The notes beneath the pieces are model-generated. The model saw only the letters and a list, made by a program, of their open reading frames with translations, ran no database searches and had not been told where the DNA came from. This document shows positions 18,367 through 26,617 of a stretch of DNA of 64,000 nt, piece by piece. The number at the start of each line of letters is the position of its first letter. Positions within the stretch are counted from its first letter, which is position 1. A program made the translations under genes and the position numbers. The stretch is from Pedobacter nanyangensis (lineage in GTDB: Bacteria; Bacteroidota; Bacteroidia; Sphingobacteriales; Sphingobacteriaceae): contig NZ_QMHO01000008.1 of the NCBI RefSeq assembly GCF_003313505.1, positions 81,457 to 145,456 on the forward strand, given 5' to 3'.

Positions 18367-19503
18367 ATGAAAAACCTTTATATTTCCTTATTCCTTTTAT
18401 TGATTACAGCATTTTGCAAGGCCCAACAGCCCCAATTAGACCGAGAAAAGCTTTTAGAGTTTTACCAAAACCAACGCTATGCTGAAGCCGCAACTTATTT
18501 AAGCAGTATTTATCCTTCGGAAACCAACGATGTAAAAATATTGGGCCAAATTGCCTATTGCAACATGATGGCAGGGCAATTGGTAGATGCAGAAAAGAAT
18601 TACCACAGAATAAACGAATTACAGCCCAAACAAATCTCTGTATTGTTCAGTTTGGCCAACATTAACTCGAGGCGAGGGAACAACAAAAACGCCATAGTGT
18701 ATTTACAGGAGATTATTGCTTTAGATAGCACCAATTTTAGTGCGTTTAAACGTTTGGCCGATTATACGGACAGCCTGACATTAAAGGTCAATTATCTGCA
18801 AAAGGCCAATAAGCTCAATACCACAGAAGCCGATGTTGCCTATGATTTGGCGGCCAGTTATAGAAAACTGAAGCTATTTCAGCCTGCGTACGATGTGCTA
18901 AAAATTGCCATTGGGGCCGATAGCGGAAATTTGGTGCTGCAACAGGCGTTACTGCCCATAGCCAACCAACTGAACAAATACAGCGAGGTAGTTAACGTTG
19001 GCGAAAGACTGCTTAAAAATAGCGCTGATGCAAATGTAGTTGCTGATGTGGCCAAGGCATATTTTTTCTTAAAAAACTATAAAAAGGCCGTCAGTTTGTA
19101 CCAAATGCTTGAAAAAAATGACATGCAAACGGAAAGCACTTTATATTTTACCTCGCTTTCGTACCGTGAACTGAAAAGTTACGACCAAGCGGCCAGCTAT
19201 GCCAAGCAAACCATTACCGAAGGTATTTCGCCCAACACAGCCGCTTACTACAATTTACTGGGAGGGATTTACGAAGAGAAACAATTGTTTACCGCAGCTA
19301 GCAAAGCTTATAAAAAAGGCCTAGAGTACCAGACCAACAAAAACAGCTATTACAGATTGGGCTTGTTGTATGATTTGAAATTGAAGCAAGCTAAATCTGC
19401 TTTAACCTATTATAATCTGTATTTGAAAAGCAAGGAACTAGATCAAGATGATGCGCCACAAATAGCGTACGTGAAAGCCAGGTTATCAGTGCTGAAACGT
19501 TAA
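18367..19503 (+). CDS. Secreted/periplasmic TPR-repeat protein
   Basis: A 378-residue protein with a signal peptide (MKNLYISLFLLLITAFCKAQ). The mature part is made of tandem 34-residue helical repeats with TPR spacing of small residues (for example DVAKAYFFLKNYKKAVSLY and YYNLLGGIYEEKQLFTAASKAY). I count roughly eight or nine repeats. TPR arrays bind protein partners; the partner is unknown. I chose the ATG at 18367 because the signal peptide begins exactly there; the 24 residues upstream in frame are spacer. Convergent with the DUF4268 gene (5-base gap). Confidence 0.85.
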   Translation: MKNLYISLFLLLITAFCKAQQPQLDREKLLEFYQNQRYAEAATYLSSIYPSETNDVKILGQIAYCNMMAGQLVDAEKNYHRINELQPKQISVLFSLANINSRRGNNKNAIVYLQEIIALDSTNFSAFKRLADYTDSLTLKVNYLQKANKLNTTEADVAYDLAASYRKLKLFQPAYDVLKIAIGADSGNLVLQQALLPIANQLNKYSEVVNVGERLLKNSADANVVADVAKAYFFLKNYKKAVSLYQMLEKNDMQTESTLYFTSLSYRELKSYDQAASYAKQTITEGISPNTAAYYNLLGGIYEEKQLFTAASKAYKKGLEYQTNKNSYYRLGLLYDLKLKQAKSALTYYNLYLKSKELDQDDAPQIAYVKARLSVLKR

Positions 19504-19508
19504 GCTGG

Positions 19509-19970
19509 TTATTTCAAATCTTCGAAAATAGGTTTAACGCTCGACCAAAATTCGTCGAGAGCCATTATTCGCGGTTTTAAAAAGGAAATGATTTGGGGCC
19601 ACTGCTGCTGATTGTAGACGCTTACGTTTGGTAGCACACATTCAATTTTGGCTACCTGTTTATCAAAGGTGTTGGTGGTTTGTGGTAACCAGTCCCATTC
19701 TTCGTTCAGGGTATTTTCCAGCATTTTTTTAAACTCCCCGAACTGTTCGAAAAGCAAGGCGCTCACGCCTTCGTCTGGATGGGCAATTTCAATGGCAATG
19801 CTGGCATGTTTTTTTTCAGCATCCATACGGAAGAAGATGTGTTTTACGCCAGTTTTATAGTTCACCCAGTTCACGGGCAATCCTTCTGCCCCGGGAATTG
19901 GCTTCATGTACTGGCCAAAACTGATCCAAAATTGTTGCCTTAACCTGGCGGCTTCTTCTCTGCTGAACAT
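19509..19970 (-). CDS. DUF4268 domain protein
   Basis: A 153-residue cytoplasmic protein matching DUF4268 (RLRQQFWISFGQYMKP; NWVNYKTGVKHIFFRMDAE; EIAHPDEG; FDEFWSSVKPIFED-like end). The fold is thought to be nuclease-related in longer family members, but this short stand-alone form shows no obvious catalytic motif. The function is not known. It overlaps nothing and is convergent with the TPR gene. Confidence 0.8.
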   Translation of the reverse strand: MFSREEAARLRQQFWISFGQYMKPIPGAEGLPVNWVNYKTGVKHIFFRMDAEKKHASIAIEIAHPDEGVSALLFEQFGEFKKMLENTLNEEWDWLPQTTNTFDKQVAKIECVLPNVSVYNQQQWPQIISFLKPRIMALDEFWSSVKPIFEDLK

Positions 19971-20049
19971 TTTATTTTATAAAGTTAAAAAAAGTAGAAA
20001 GTGAAAAGTCTAAAGTTAAAAGTTTACAGAAGGTCCTATCAATATTTCC

Positions 20050-20134
20050 CTTTGCGTTCTTTGCGAAACTCTTCTTTCTTTACGGTTAAAAATTTAACGC
20101 AAAGGTTTTGGAAGTATCCGCCAAGAACGCAAAG
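20050..20134. repeat. Intergenic inverted repeat (12-bp arms)
   Basis: CTTTGCGTTCTT (20050-20061) is repeated in inverse as AAGAACGCAAAG (20123-20134), with a second CGCAAAG copy between. It lies in the spacer between the DUF4268 and riboflavin synthase genes. It has no T run and looks like a degenerate palindromic repeat unit. Confidence 0.45.
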
Positions 20135-20247
20135 CTTTGTTGTTTAAACCTGATAGTAGCCGGCACCCCCGAAATGAAATGAGGGAGTAAAGGCGAATAG
20201 CAGGGCTGCATTACACGATGGAATGCTGCCGGAGTTTTTCCAAAAAA

Positions 20248-20835
20248 TTAAGATTTCGCCATTAAACGGGCCACATATTTTCCGATAATATCGAATTCCA
20301 AGTTCACCAAATCGCCTGGTTTTACTTCTTGCAAATTGGTGTGCTCGTGGGTGTAGGGTATGATAAAAACTGAAAATTCATTGTCGGCAGAGTTAACCAC
20401 GGTTAAGCTGATCCCGTTTACGCAGATGGAACCTTTTTCGACCGTTACGTTGCCTTTGGCGGCATCGTATTTAAAGCGATATTCCCAACTTCCATCCAAT
20501 TCATTCACCAAAATACAGGTAGCGGTTTGGTCTACGTGGCCCTGTACAATGTGCCCATCTAAACGGGCATTCATTTGCATACAACGTTCTAAATTTACTT
20601 TTGCGCCTACTTTTAGGCTGCCCAAATTGCTTTTCTGCAAGGTTTCTTCAATGGCGGTTACGGTGTGTGTATTTTCCGTTAGCGATACCACGGTTAAACA
20701 AACGCCATTGTGCGCCACGCTTTGATCTATCTTTAGCTCGTTGCTAATGGCTGATTGAATGGTGTAATGTACATTTCCGCCCTCGTGCTGTATATTTTGA
20801 ACGGTACCTAAGGTTTCTATAATTCCAGTGAACAT
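20248..20835 (-). CDS. ribE: Riboflavin synthase, alpha chain
   Basis: A 195-residue enzyme that dismutates two 6,7-dimethyl-8-ribityllumazine molecules to riboflavin. It begins with the invariant MFTGIIETLG and shows the internal duplication of two lumazine-binding barrels (first NGVCLTVVSL, second NGISLTVVNS). The barrels are about 95 residues apart. No other rib gene is adjacent and no FMN riboswitch is seen in the 76-base upstream spacer, so it appears to be expressed on its own. Confidence 0.95.
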   Translation of the reverse strand: MFTGIIETLGTVQNIQHEGGNVHYTIQSAISNELKIDQSVAHNGVCLTVVSLTENTHTVTAIEETLQKSNLGSLKVGAKVNLERCMQMNARLDGHIVQGHVDQTATCILVNELDGSWEYRFKYDAAKGNVTVEKGSICVNGISLTVVNSADNEFSVFIIPYTHEHTNLQEVKPGDLVNLEFDIIGKYVARLMAKS

Positions 20836-20911
20836 GCTTTTAAATTAGAATGGCAAAAGTAAAAAGTAAACGGCAATAAAGCTTGGCATGGGGCATTTTT
20901 TGACTTTTACG

Positions 20912-22399
20912 TTAATATGCTTTCCTGTTTTTAACCCAGTTACTTTTTTGCGTAGTGGATGCCGACAATGGTTGAGCGGCTGTTTTTTGCTCCTGCAATA
21001 ACCATATCGCACTTATGGCAGCAATTAAAGCTTCCCGCTCATCTTCTGTTTTAAGGCTATCGGCAGTAAAATATTTGCTCACGAAGTGTGTATCAAACTG
21101 GCCCGAAACGAAGGCTGGGTGCTGCATGACAAACTTGCCAAAGCCCAAAGTGGTTTGTATGCCGGTAATATCGTATTCTGATATGGCCCTAATCATGCGT
21201 TCTATGGCTTCTGCGCGGTCTTTGCCGTGAGTAACCAGTTTGGCAATCATTGGATCGTAATAAATAGGGATTTCCATGCCTTGCTCAAAGCCGTCATCAA
21301 CCCTTACGCCAGGGCCTTTTGGGGTTTGATAGGTTTGCAAGGTGCCGATATCTGGCAAGAAATTATTCAGGGGATCTTCGGCATATACCCTCAATTCAAT
21401 GGAGTGACCGTTTATTTTGAGGTCTTCCTGCTTAAAGCTAATGGCTTCACCACGGGCAATTTTAATCTGTTCCTTCACCAAATCCAAACCTGTAATCATT
21501 TCGGTAACCGGATGCTCTACCTGTAGGCGGGTATTCATTTCCAGGAAGAAAAAGTCGAGGTTTTCGTCCAAAATAAACTCAACGGTACCTGCGCCTACAT
21601 AATTTACGGCACGGGCCACATCTACAGCACATTTGCCCATCTTTTCCCTAATTTGGGGGTTGAGTACTGATGATGGCGCTTCTTCAACTACCTTTTGGTG
21701 GCGGCGCTGTACAGAGCATTCGCGTTCGAAAAGGTGTACAATATTGCCGTGGGTATCGCCCAGCACCTGTATTTCAATATGCCGAGGCGAGGTCACATAT
21801 CGCTCAATGAACACTGCCCCATCACCAAAAGCCGAAGTAGCCTCACTAACGGCCAATTGCATCTGCTCTTCAAAATCATCCACCGTATTTACAATGCGCA
21901 TGCCTTTGCCACCGCCGCCAGCTGCTGCTTTAATCAAAATAGGAAATCCTACTTCAACTGCCCTGGCCTTGGCTTCTTCTACATTGGTAATGGCCTCTTC
22001 GGTGCCTGGCACCATGGGGATATCATATTTTAAAGCCGCGGCTTTTGCCGAGAGCTTGTTGCCCATAATCTCCATGGCTTGGGGGCTTGGGCCAATCAGG
22101 ATTAATCCCGCATCTTTTACTTGTTGGGCAAAAGCTGGATTTTCTGAAAGGAAACCATAGCCCGGATGAATGGCTTCAGCTCCTGTTTGTTTACAGGCAT
22201 CAATGATTTTGCTCCCTACCAGATAGGATTGATTGGAGGCCGCAGGGCCAATGCAAATCGCTTCATCGGCATAACGAACATGCAGGGAATTACGATCTGC
22301 TTCCGAAAAAACCGCCACGGTTTGAATGCCCATTTCCTTTGCCGAACGCATGATGCGAAGCGCAATTTCACCACGATTTGCAATTAGTATTTTTTTCAT
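20912..22399 (-). CDS. accC: Biotin carboxylase (acetyl-/acyl-CoA carboxylase subunit)
   Basis: A 495-residue ATP-grasp enzyme that carboxylates biotin on its carrier protein. It starts MKKILIANRGEIALRI, has the glycine loop AAGGGGKGMRIV, the signature FIERYVTSPRHIEIQVLGD and catalytic FLEMNTRLQVEHPVTE. Standard AccC has about 450 residues; here about 45 extra residues lie at the C-terminus (AISAIWLLQEQK...), a tail also seen in propionyl- or other acyl-CoA carboxylases, so the acyl-CoA substrate is not certain. No biotin carrier or carboxyltransferase gene is adjacent. The long upstream in-frame extension to 22687 is spacer rich in repeats, so the start at 22399 is preferred. Confidence 0.88.
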   Translation of the reverse strand: MKKILIANRGEIALRIMRSAKEMGIQTVAVFSEADRNSLHVRYADEAICIGPAASNQSYLVGSKIIDACKQTGAEAIHPGYGFLSENPAFAQQVKDAGLILIGPSPQAMEIMGNKLSAKAAALKYDIPMVPGTEEAITNVEEAKARAVEVGFPILIKAAAGGGGKGMRIVNTVDDFEEQMQLAVSEATSAFGDGAVFIERYVTSPRHIEIQVLGDTHGNIVHLFERECSVQRRHQKVVEEAPSSVLNPQIREKMGKCAVDVARAVNYVGAGTVEFILDENLDFFFLEMNTRLQVEHPVTEMITGLDLVKEQIKIARGEAISFKQEDLKINGHSIELRVYAEDPLNNFLPDIGTLQTYQTPKGPGVRVDDGFEQGMEIPIYYDPMIAKLVTHGKDRAEAIERMIRAISEYDITGIQTTLGFGKFVMQHPAFVSGQFDTHFVSKYFTADSLKTEDEREALIAAISAIWLLQEQKTAAQPLSASTTQKSNWVKNRKAY

Positions 22400-22495
22400 G
22401 TCATTAACAGATGTTGATTTCATTTGGTTAGGCCTACAAGATGAAGAAATTATCCTGAAATGGCAAATTTGTTTTGGGAAGTAGTGGTTAGTGTG

Positions 22496-22705
22496 GGATT
22501 GTTCAATGGGTAGATGGTTTAATTGTTTTGGAAGTTGGTTAATCGTTGAATTGGTTAACTGGTTAGTTGCTTTTACAAAATAGCACCAACAATAGCGCAT
22601 AAAAACATATTGTAAATTGTTATATTGTCTCGTTCTTGTATTCTGGCAGCAAAAGCTTTCGTACAAGCCAATGAACAAGTGAACCAATGAACTAATGAAC
22701 CCTTA
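22496..22705. repeat. Phrase-like intergenic repeats
   Basis: The spacer ahead of accC and the DUF2721 gene holds short degenerate repeats of two kinds: GGTTAATTG-like phrases at 22510-22570 and AATGAACC-like phrases at 22668-22700. The same kinds recur at 11263-11340 (other orientation) and 29855-29935. Confidence 0.5.
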
Positions 22706-22709
22706 AAAA

Positions 22710-23141
22710 ATGCAACTAAGCCTAAACGTACCTGCCCTTTTTTTTCCTGCCATAAGCCTTATTATGCTGGCCTACACCAATAGGTTTTTAGCCCTGGCTA
22801 CGCTGGTAAGAAGTTTAAAATCCAAATACGAACAAACCAACAATGATATTGCCTTACAAAAGCAGATTAAAAATTTACGGTACCGCTTAAAGCTTATTAA
22901 AAACATGCAAGCTTTTGGTGTAGTAAGTTTTGCCTGCTGTTTATTTTGCATGCTGTTTATCTATCTCGAAAAAAACGTTACTGCCGAGGTGTTCTTTGCG
23001 CTGAGTTTGGTTTTTTTCATGGTATCGCTATTAATTTCGCTGTTAGAGATACAACTCAGTACCAAAGCGCTCGAATTGGAACTGAGCTCTATTGAGGAAG
23101 ACGACTCTATCGTTAAAAAAATCAAGAAAAAGTTCGAATAG
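22710..23141 (+). CDS. DUF2721 family membrane protein
   Basis: A 143-residue integral membrane protein. It has three hydrophobic segments (about 7-25, 68-90 and 95-117) and the family phrase LAYTNRFLALATLVRSLKSKY near the N-terminus, with a basic coil between segments one and two. The function is unknown across the family. The ATG at 22710 directly follows a stretch of intergenic phrase repeats. It is convergent with the threonine aldolase gene, with one base between the stops. Confidence 0.8.
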   Translation: MQLSLNVPALFFPAISLIMLAYTNRFLALATLVRSLKSKYEQTNNDIALQKQIKNLRYRLKLIKNMQAFGVVSFACCLFCMLFIYLEKNVTAEVFFALSLVFFMVSLLISLLEIQLSTKALELELSSIEEDDSIVKKIKKKFE

Positions 23142-23142
23142 C

Positions 23143-24171
23143 TTAGCTGTCCAACTTAGCCATAATTTCAATAGCCTGGTCTATCATAAGGGGCGAGATA
23201 TCTAAATGGGTAACCAAGCGAACGGTTTTGGCAGAGGTGGCATTGCAGAGAATCCCCTTTCTACCCAATGCCCTCACCACTTCATCGGCATGCAGTTTAT
23301 TTGCAACCTCAAAAAGCACTATATTGGTTTCTACAGGCATTACCTGCGCCACATAATCCATTTGCGCCAAGGCATGCGCCAAAGCTTTGGCATGTTGGTG
23401 GTCATGGGCCAAACGATCTATATGGTGGTCCAAAGCGTAAATGCCCGCAGCGGCCAAAAAGCCAGCCTGCCTCATGCCGCCGCCCAGCACTTTTCTGATC
23501 CTGCGGGCCTGTTTAATCATGCCCGCCGATCCCAACAGCACCGAACCCACCGGCGCCCCCAGGCCCTTTGAAAGACAAACGGATATGCCATCAAAAAAAT
23601 GCCCATAAGCGGCCGCCTGATCACCGGTAGCCACCAAAGCATTAAAAATTCGGGCACCATCTAAATGTAGTTTCAGTCCCTTAATGGCACATAAATTATG
23701 GACGGCCTCAATTTGATCCAAGTGGTAGCATTTGCCACCGCCCTTATTCACCGTATTTTCCAGTACTACCAAACTACTTTTAGGTTGATGAACATCATCG
23801 CCATTAATCTCTGGTTCAATCAGCTCAGGGGTTAAAATCCCCCTTTCGCCGTTTAACAGCCGTACCGATGCCATCGAGTTAAAGGCAATACCTCCACCTT
23901 CGTAGCGATAAACATGTGCGGTTTGGTCGCAAATCACCTCGTCCATGGGCTGTGTAAAGCATTTGATGGCAATTTGATTGGTCATGGTACCCGATGGGCA
24001 AAACAAACCCGCTTCCATATGGAACATATTTGCCAACTTGGTTTCAAGGGCATTAACGGTTTCGTCTTCGCCATATACATCGTCACCAACCTTGGCGCTC
24101 AACATGGCATCCAACATGCCCGCTGTAGGCTTGGTTACGGTATCACTTCTGAAGTCAATTTTCTGTTCCAT
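23143..24171 (-). CDS. Low-specificity threonine aldolase (PLP-dependent)
   Basis: A 342-residue fold-type I PLP enzyme that cleaves L-threonine/L-allo-threonine to glycine and acetaldehyde. Motifs: IDFRSDTVTKPT at the start, FCPSGTMTNQIAIK, LHLDGARIFNA (PLP aspartate) and the Schiff-base lysine in SVCLSKGLGAPVGS. I chose the ATG at 24171 (MEQKIDF); the frame can be read from an upstream TTG at 24192, which adds only MEKTNKT. It is divergent from the sugar-kinase-like gene, and the palindrome at 24317 lies between them. Confidence 0.93.
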   Translation of the reverse strand: MEQKIDFRSDTVTKPTAGMLDAMLSAKVGDDVYGEDETVNALETKLANMFHMEAGLFCPSGTMTNQIAIKCFTQPMDEVICDQTAHVYRYEGGGIAFNSMASVRLLNGERGILTPELIEPEINGDDVHQPKSSLVVLENTVNKGGGKCYHLDQIEAVHNLCAIKGLKLHLDGARIFNALVATGDQAAAYGHFFDGISVCLSKGLGAPVGSVLLGSAGMIKQARRIRKVLGGGMRQAGFLAAAGIYALDHHIDRLAHDHQHAKALAHALAQMDYVAQVMPVETNIVLFEVANKLHADEVVRALGRKGILCNATSAKTVRLVTHLDISPLMIDQAIEIMAKLDS

Positions 24172-24316
24172 GGTTTTGTTTGTTTTTTCCAAATATGCTG
24201 TATTGAAGATGGCGAAAATCTTTTTAATGAAAAAATTACATTTTGCTGCCGAGATTTTTTTTCCACTTTTTTCAACAAATTCCCAGGCATGGCACCTGGC
24301 CTAAAAAAAGCCCCTA

Positions 24317-24338
24317 TTAGTGTAAAAAATACACTTTA
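24317..24338. promoter_or_regulatory. Candidate operator 1 (AGTGTA-N5-TACACT)
   Basis: AGTGTA (24319-24324), five A, and TACACT (24330-24335) form a perfect palindrome with 6-bp arms. It lies 150 bases ahead of the first kinase gene and 146 bases ahead of the divergent threonine aldolase. The same pattern occurs at 26582 and 30151, which supports a shared regulator. Confidence 0.6.
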
Positions 24339-24488
24339 TGAAAAAACCGCCCTATCTATCTTCAATCAAACGTTTGAATCGTTTGTAGGTTAACTAATAA
24401 AAAACTTAATATTAATTTTTTATTTCCAATAAAGGCTGATATATTGCCAAACTTTTATACAAAATTTACAACTTAACAAACCAAAAAA

Positions 24489-25340
24489 ATGATAGTTATT
24501 GCAGATGGTGGATCTACCAAAACCAACTGGTGCTTAATTAATGAGGCGGGTAGGAAAATTCACTTTAACACCGAGGGCTACAACCCTTATTTCGCAAAGC
24601 AAGATTACATTGAAAATTCCCTAAGAACCACTTTACCTGACAGTTTAGACCCTAGCAAGCTCGAAGAAGTTTACTATTATGGGGCTGGCTGCTCTACCGA
24701 TGCCAACAAAAAGATTGTAGCCGATGCCATGCAAAAGGTTTTTGTGAACGCAAAAATAAATGTAGACCATGATTTGCTGGCTTCTTGCCGTGCACTTTTA
24801 GGTGATGAACCTGGCTTTGCCGCTATTTTGGGCACGGGTACCAACACTTGTTTATATGATGGCAAGGGCATTACCCTAAATATCGACTCTTTAGGTTATT
24901 TCCTTGGCGATGAAGGCAGCGGCAGCAACATTGGCAAGCGTTTATTGGCCGACTACATGAAAGGATTTATGCCAAAAGGCCTAAGCGAAAGTTTCTTTAA
25001 CATCTACGGCTTAAGCAATGAAGATATCTTCGACAATATCTACAACAAACCTTTGCCTAACCGTTTCTGCGCTAGTTTCAGTAAGTTTTTATACGATTTC
25101 AAAACCGTTTATACCGATTATGCCGAAGACGTGATAGATACCGCTTTCACCGCTTTCTTTGAGAAATTGGTAGTACATTATCCAAACTACAACAAGCACC
25201 TGTTAAACGTGGTAGGCTCGGTAGGTTATAGCTTCAGAGACCGTTTGAGCGTGGTAGCCGATAAGTTTGAAATGGGCGTAGGAAAAATTATCCGTTCCCC
25301 AATAGACGACCTGGTAGAGTACCACTTAAGCAAAAGATAA
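24489..25340 (+). CDS. N-acetylglucosamine-kinase-like ATPase (BadF/BadG family), intact
   Basis: A 283-residue ASKHA-fold sugar kinase. The phosphate-1 loop is intact (D6-G7-G8-S9-T10-K11-T12-N13), the phosphate-2 loop is AILGTGTNTCLYDG, the NAGK signature is LGDEGSGSNIG, the catalytic aspartate lies in VDHDLLASCRAL, and the adenosine motif is NVVGSVGYSF. The family phosphorylates amino sugars or hexoses. Its place beside pfkA and gapA, and an operator shared with pfkA, suggest feeding of hexose phosphate into glycolysis; the real substrate (glucose or GlcNAc) is not shown by sequence. It has its own terminator. Confidence 0.85.
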   Translation: MIVIADGGSTKTNWCLINEAGRKIHFNTEGYNPYFAKQDYIENSLRTTLPDSLDPSKLEEVYYYGAGCSTDANKKIVADAMQKVFVNAKINVDHDLLASCRALLGDEPGFAAILGTGTNTCLYDGKGITLNIDSLGYFLGDEGSGSNIGKRLLADYMKGFMPKGLSESFFNIYGLSNEDIFDNIYNKPLPNRFCASFSKFLYDFKTVYTDYAEDVIDTAFTAFFEKLVVHYPNYNKHLLNVVGSVGYSFRDRLSVVADKFEMGVGKIIRSPIDDLVEYHLSKR

Positions 25341-25362
25341 TCCTAAATGATTTGCATATATA

Positions 25363-25389
25363 AAGCCTCGAGAACATCGGGGCTTTTTT
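25363..25389 (+). terminator. Intrinsic terminator of the first kinase gene
   Basis: AAGCCTCG (25363-25370) pairs with CGGGGCTT (25378-25385) with one G-T pair, followed by a T run. Confidence 0.8.
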
Positions 25390-25649
25390 GTTGAGTTAAT
25401 TTTAATTTGAAAAGGTACTTTATCGCTCCTTACTTCCGCAAGCCCCGCTTTTCATTACAAGTCCGCACTCGCAAGCTCGCTTACGGGCTTTCCATTTCAA
25501 TCGGGTTTAGTTAACAAAAGCAACACCAACCTAACGAGTTTAAAAGCCTATCCATTACTGATACGATTAGCATCGTAATGAGACTAAACTTTGACCATTC
25601 TATCTTGCAAGGTGTAATTAATATTGGCAAAGTGGGAGGTTCTGCTATA

Positions 25650-25683
25650 AGACTTACGAAGTTTTCAAAAATTTCGTAAGTCT
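25650..25683. repeat. Palindromic intergenic repeat, CTTACGAA type
   Basis: AGACTTACGAA (25650-25660) is mirrored by TTCGTAAGTCT at 25673-25683, separated by a T/A-rich centre. This is one of two such palindromes in a 465-base spacer without genes (25341-25805). The remainder of the spacer has degenerate phrase repeats (CTAGTTC units near 25785-25808). Confidence 0.6.
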
Positions 25684-25699
25684 GTTGATAGTCAATAAA

Positions 25700-25732
25700 A
25701 AACCTCACAGATTTTTAAAACCTGCGAGGTTT
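25700..25732. repeat. Palindromic intergenic repeat, AAACCTC type
   Basis: AAACCTCACAG (25700-25710) pairs with CTGCGAGGTTT (25722-25732) with one mismatch, again with a T/A-rich centre. From memory, very similar units are widespread between genes in Bacteroidota. Confidence 0.6.
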
Positions 25733-25805
25733 GATATCATAACTACACACCAATACCTAGCCACTATTTCCTAACAACTAACCATTAGTTCCTAGTTCCT
25801 AGTTC

Positions 25806-26495
25806 CTAAAAAGAAATCTCTTTCCCAAAAAGTTTATTGTATTTGCGTTTGTCAAATTTGTAAAGCGTAGCCGCCCTGAACGAAACACCCCGTTGCTTTT
25901 CTTCCAGTTCCTTCAATACCTTAAAGCTCAAAATCTTCTTCCTAAAATTACGCTTATCCAGTTTTTTGCCCAAAATCAGTTCGTAAACACTTTGCACTTG
26001 CGTAAGGGTAAATTTCTCTGGCAACAATTCAAAAGCCAATGGCAAATGCTTAATCCTTCGCTTAATTTTCTCCAGGCCCTTATTTAGGATATGTTGATGG
26101 TCAAAAGCAAGCTTGGGCAAATCGGCCACATTAATCCACTGTGCTTTTTTGGCATAACTGCTTAAAGGTTTCAGCGGCTTTTCGCCGCCCAGGCGCAACA
26201 TGGCATAATAGGCCACGGAAATTACCCTGCCCTGCGGATGTCGGTCAACCTCCCCAAAGGCATAGTACTGTTCCATATAAATATCACTGAGGCCAGTGAG
26301 CTCCTTTAAAATACGCTGGGCCGATTGGTCCACGCTCTCGTCCTTATTTACCAAGTTGCCAGGCAATGCCCACCAATCCTTGAAAGGCTCTTCATTTCTC
26401 TCGATCAGCAATATCTTGAGCTCGCTGCCATCAAATCCGAAAAGCACGCAATCTATAGATACTGCAAAGTCAAAACCGGGGGTAATTTCTGTCAA
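25806..26495 (-). CDS. Nudix-related transcriptional regulator (NrtR/AraR-like)
   Basis: A 229-residue protein with a Nudix domain (about 8-145) and a C-terminal winged-helix domain (about 150-229; EKFTLTQVQSVYELILGKKLDKRNF is typical). The Nudix box (46-69) reads GNLVNKDESVDQSAQ then RILKELTGL. The glutamate after the loop is kept, but the central R-E-x-x-E-E is R-I-x-x-E-L, so hydrolysis is unlikely. Such degenerate Nudix proteins act as sugar-responsive regulators in Bacteroidota. The gene is divergent from pfkA, and a palindrome in the shared spacer is a likely binding site. The ligand is unknown, though a sugar phosphate or ADP-ribose-like molecule is plausible. Confidence 0.85.
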   Translation of the reverse strand: MTEITPGFDFAVSIDCVLFGFDGSELKILLIERNEEPFKDWWALPGNLVNKDESVDQSAQRILKELTGLSDIYMEQYYAFGEVDRHPQGRVISVAYYAMLRLGGEKPLKPLSSYAKKAQWINVADLPKLAFDHQHILNKGLEKIKRRIKHLPLAFELLPEKFTLTQVQSVYELILGKKLDKRNFRKKILSFKVLKELEEKQRGVSFRAATLYKFDKRKYNKLFGKEISF

Positions 26496-26578
26496 AGCAA
26501 TAATTTAAAATGTTCCTAATTTGAAACAAAATAAAGACACTTATTTCGTTAATTCATAAAATTTTTGAAAAAAAATTA

Positions 26579-26601
26579 CTTAGTGTAAAAAATACACGTT
26601 A
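26579..26601. promoter_or_regulatory. Candidate operator 2 between the regulator and pfkA
   Basis: AGTGTA (26582-26587), five A, and TACACG (26593-26598): 11 of 12 arm positions match operator 1. It directly abuts the pfkA -7 box and lies 87 bases from the regulator's start codon, so it could control both genes. Confidence 0.6.
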
Positions 26602-26607
26602 TATTCG
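26600..26607 (+). promoter_or_regulatory. -7 box of pfkA
   Basis: TATATTCG differs from TAnnTTTG at one position. It lies 10 bases ahead of the pfkA ATG, so the leader would be very short. Confidence 0.45.
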
Positions 26608-26617
26608 TATAATCAGA

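Noticed and set aside
20836..20911. FMN riboswitch ahead of riboflavin synthase
   Set aside because: The 76-base spacer is too short and lacks the conserved RFN-element sequences.
24172..24192. TTG start for threonine aldolase
   Set aside because: An ATG 21 bases later gives the normal family N-terminus.
25511..25708. 65-codon minus-strand frame in the spacer after the first kinase
   Set aside because: It covers one palindromic repeat and part of another, and has no recognisable protein features.
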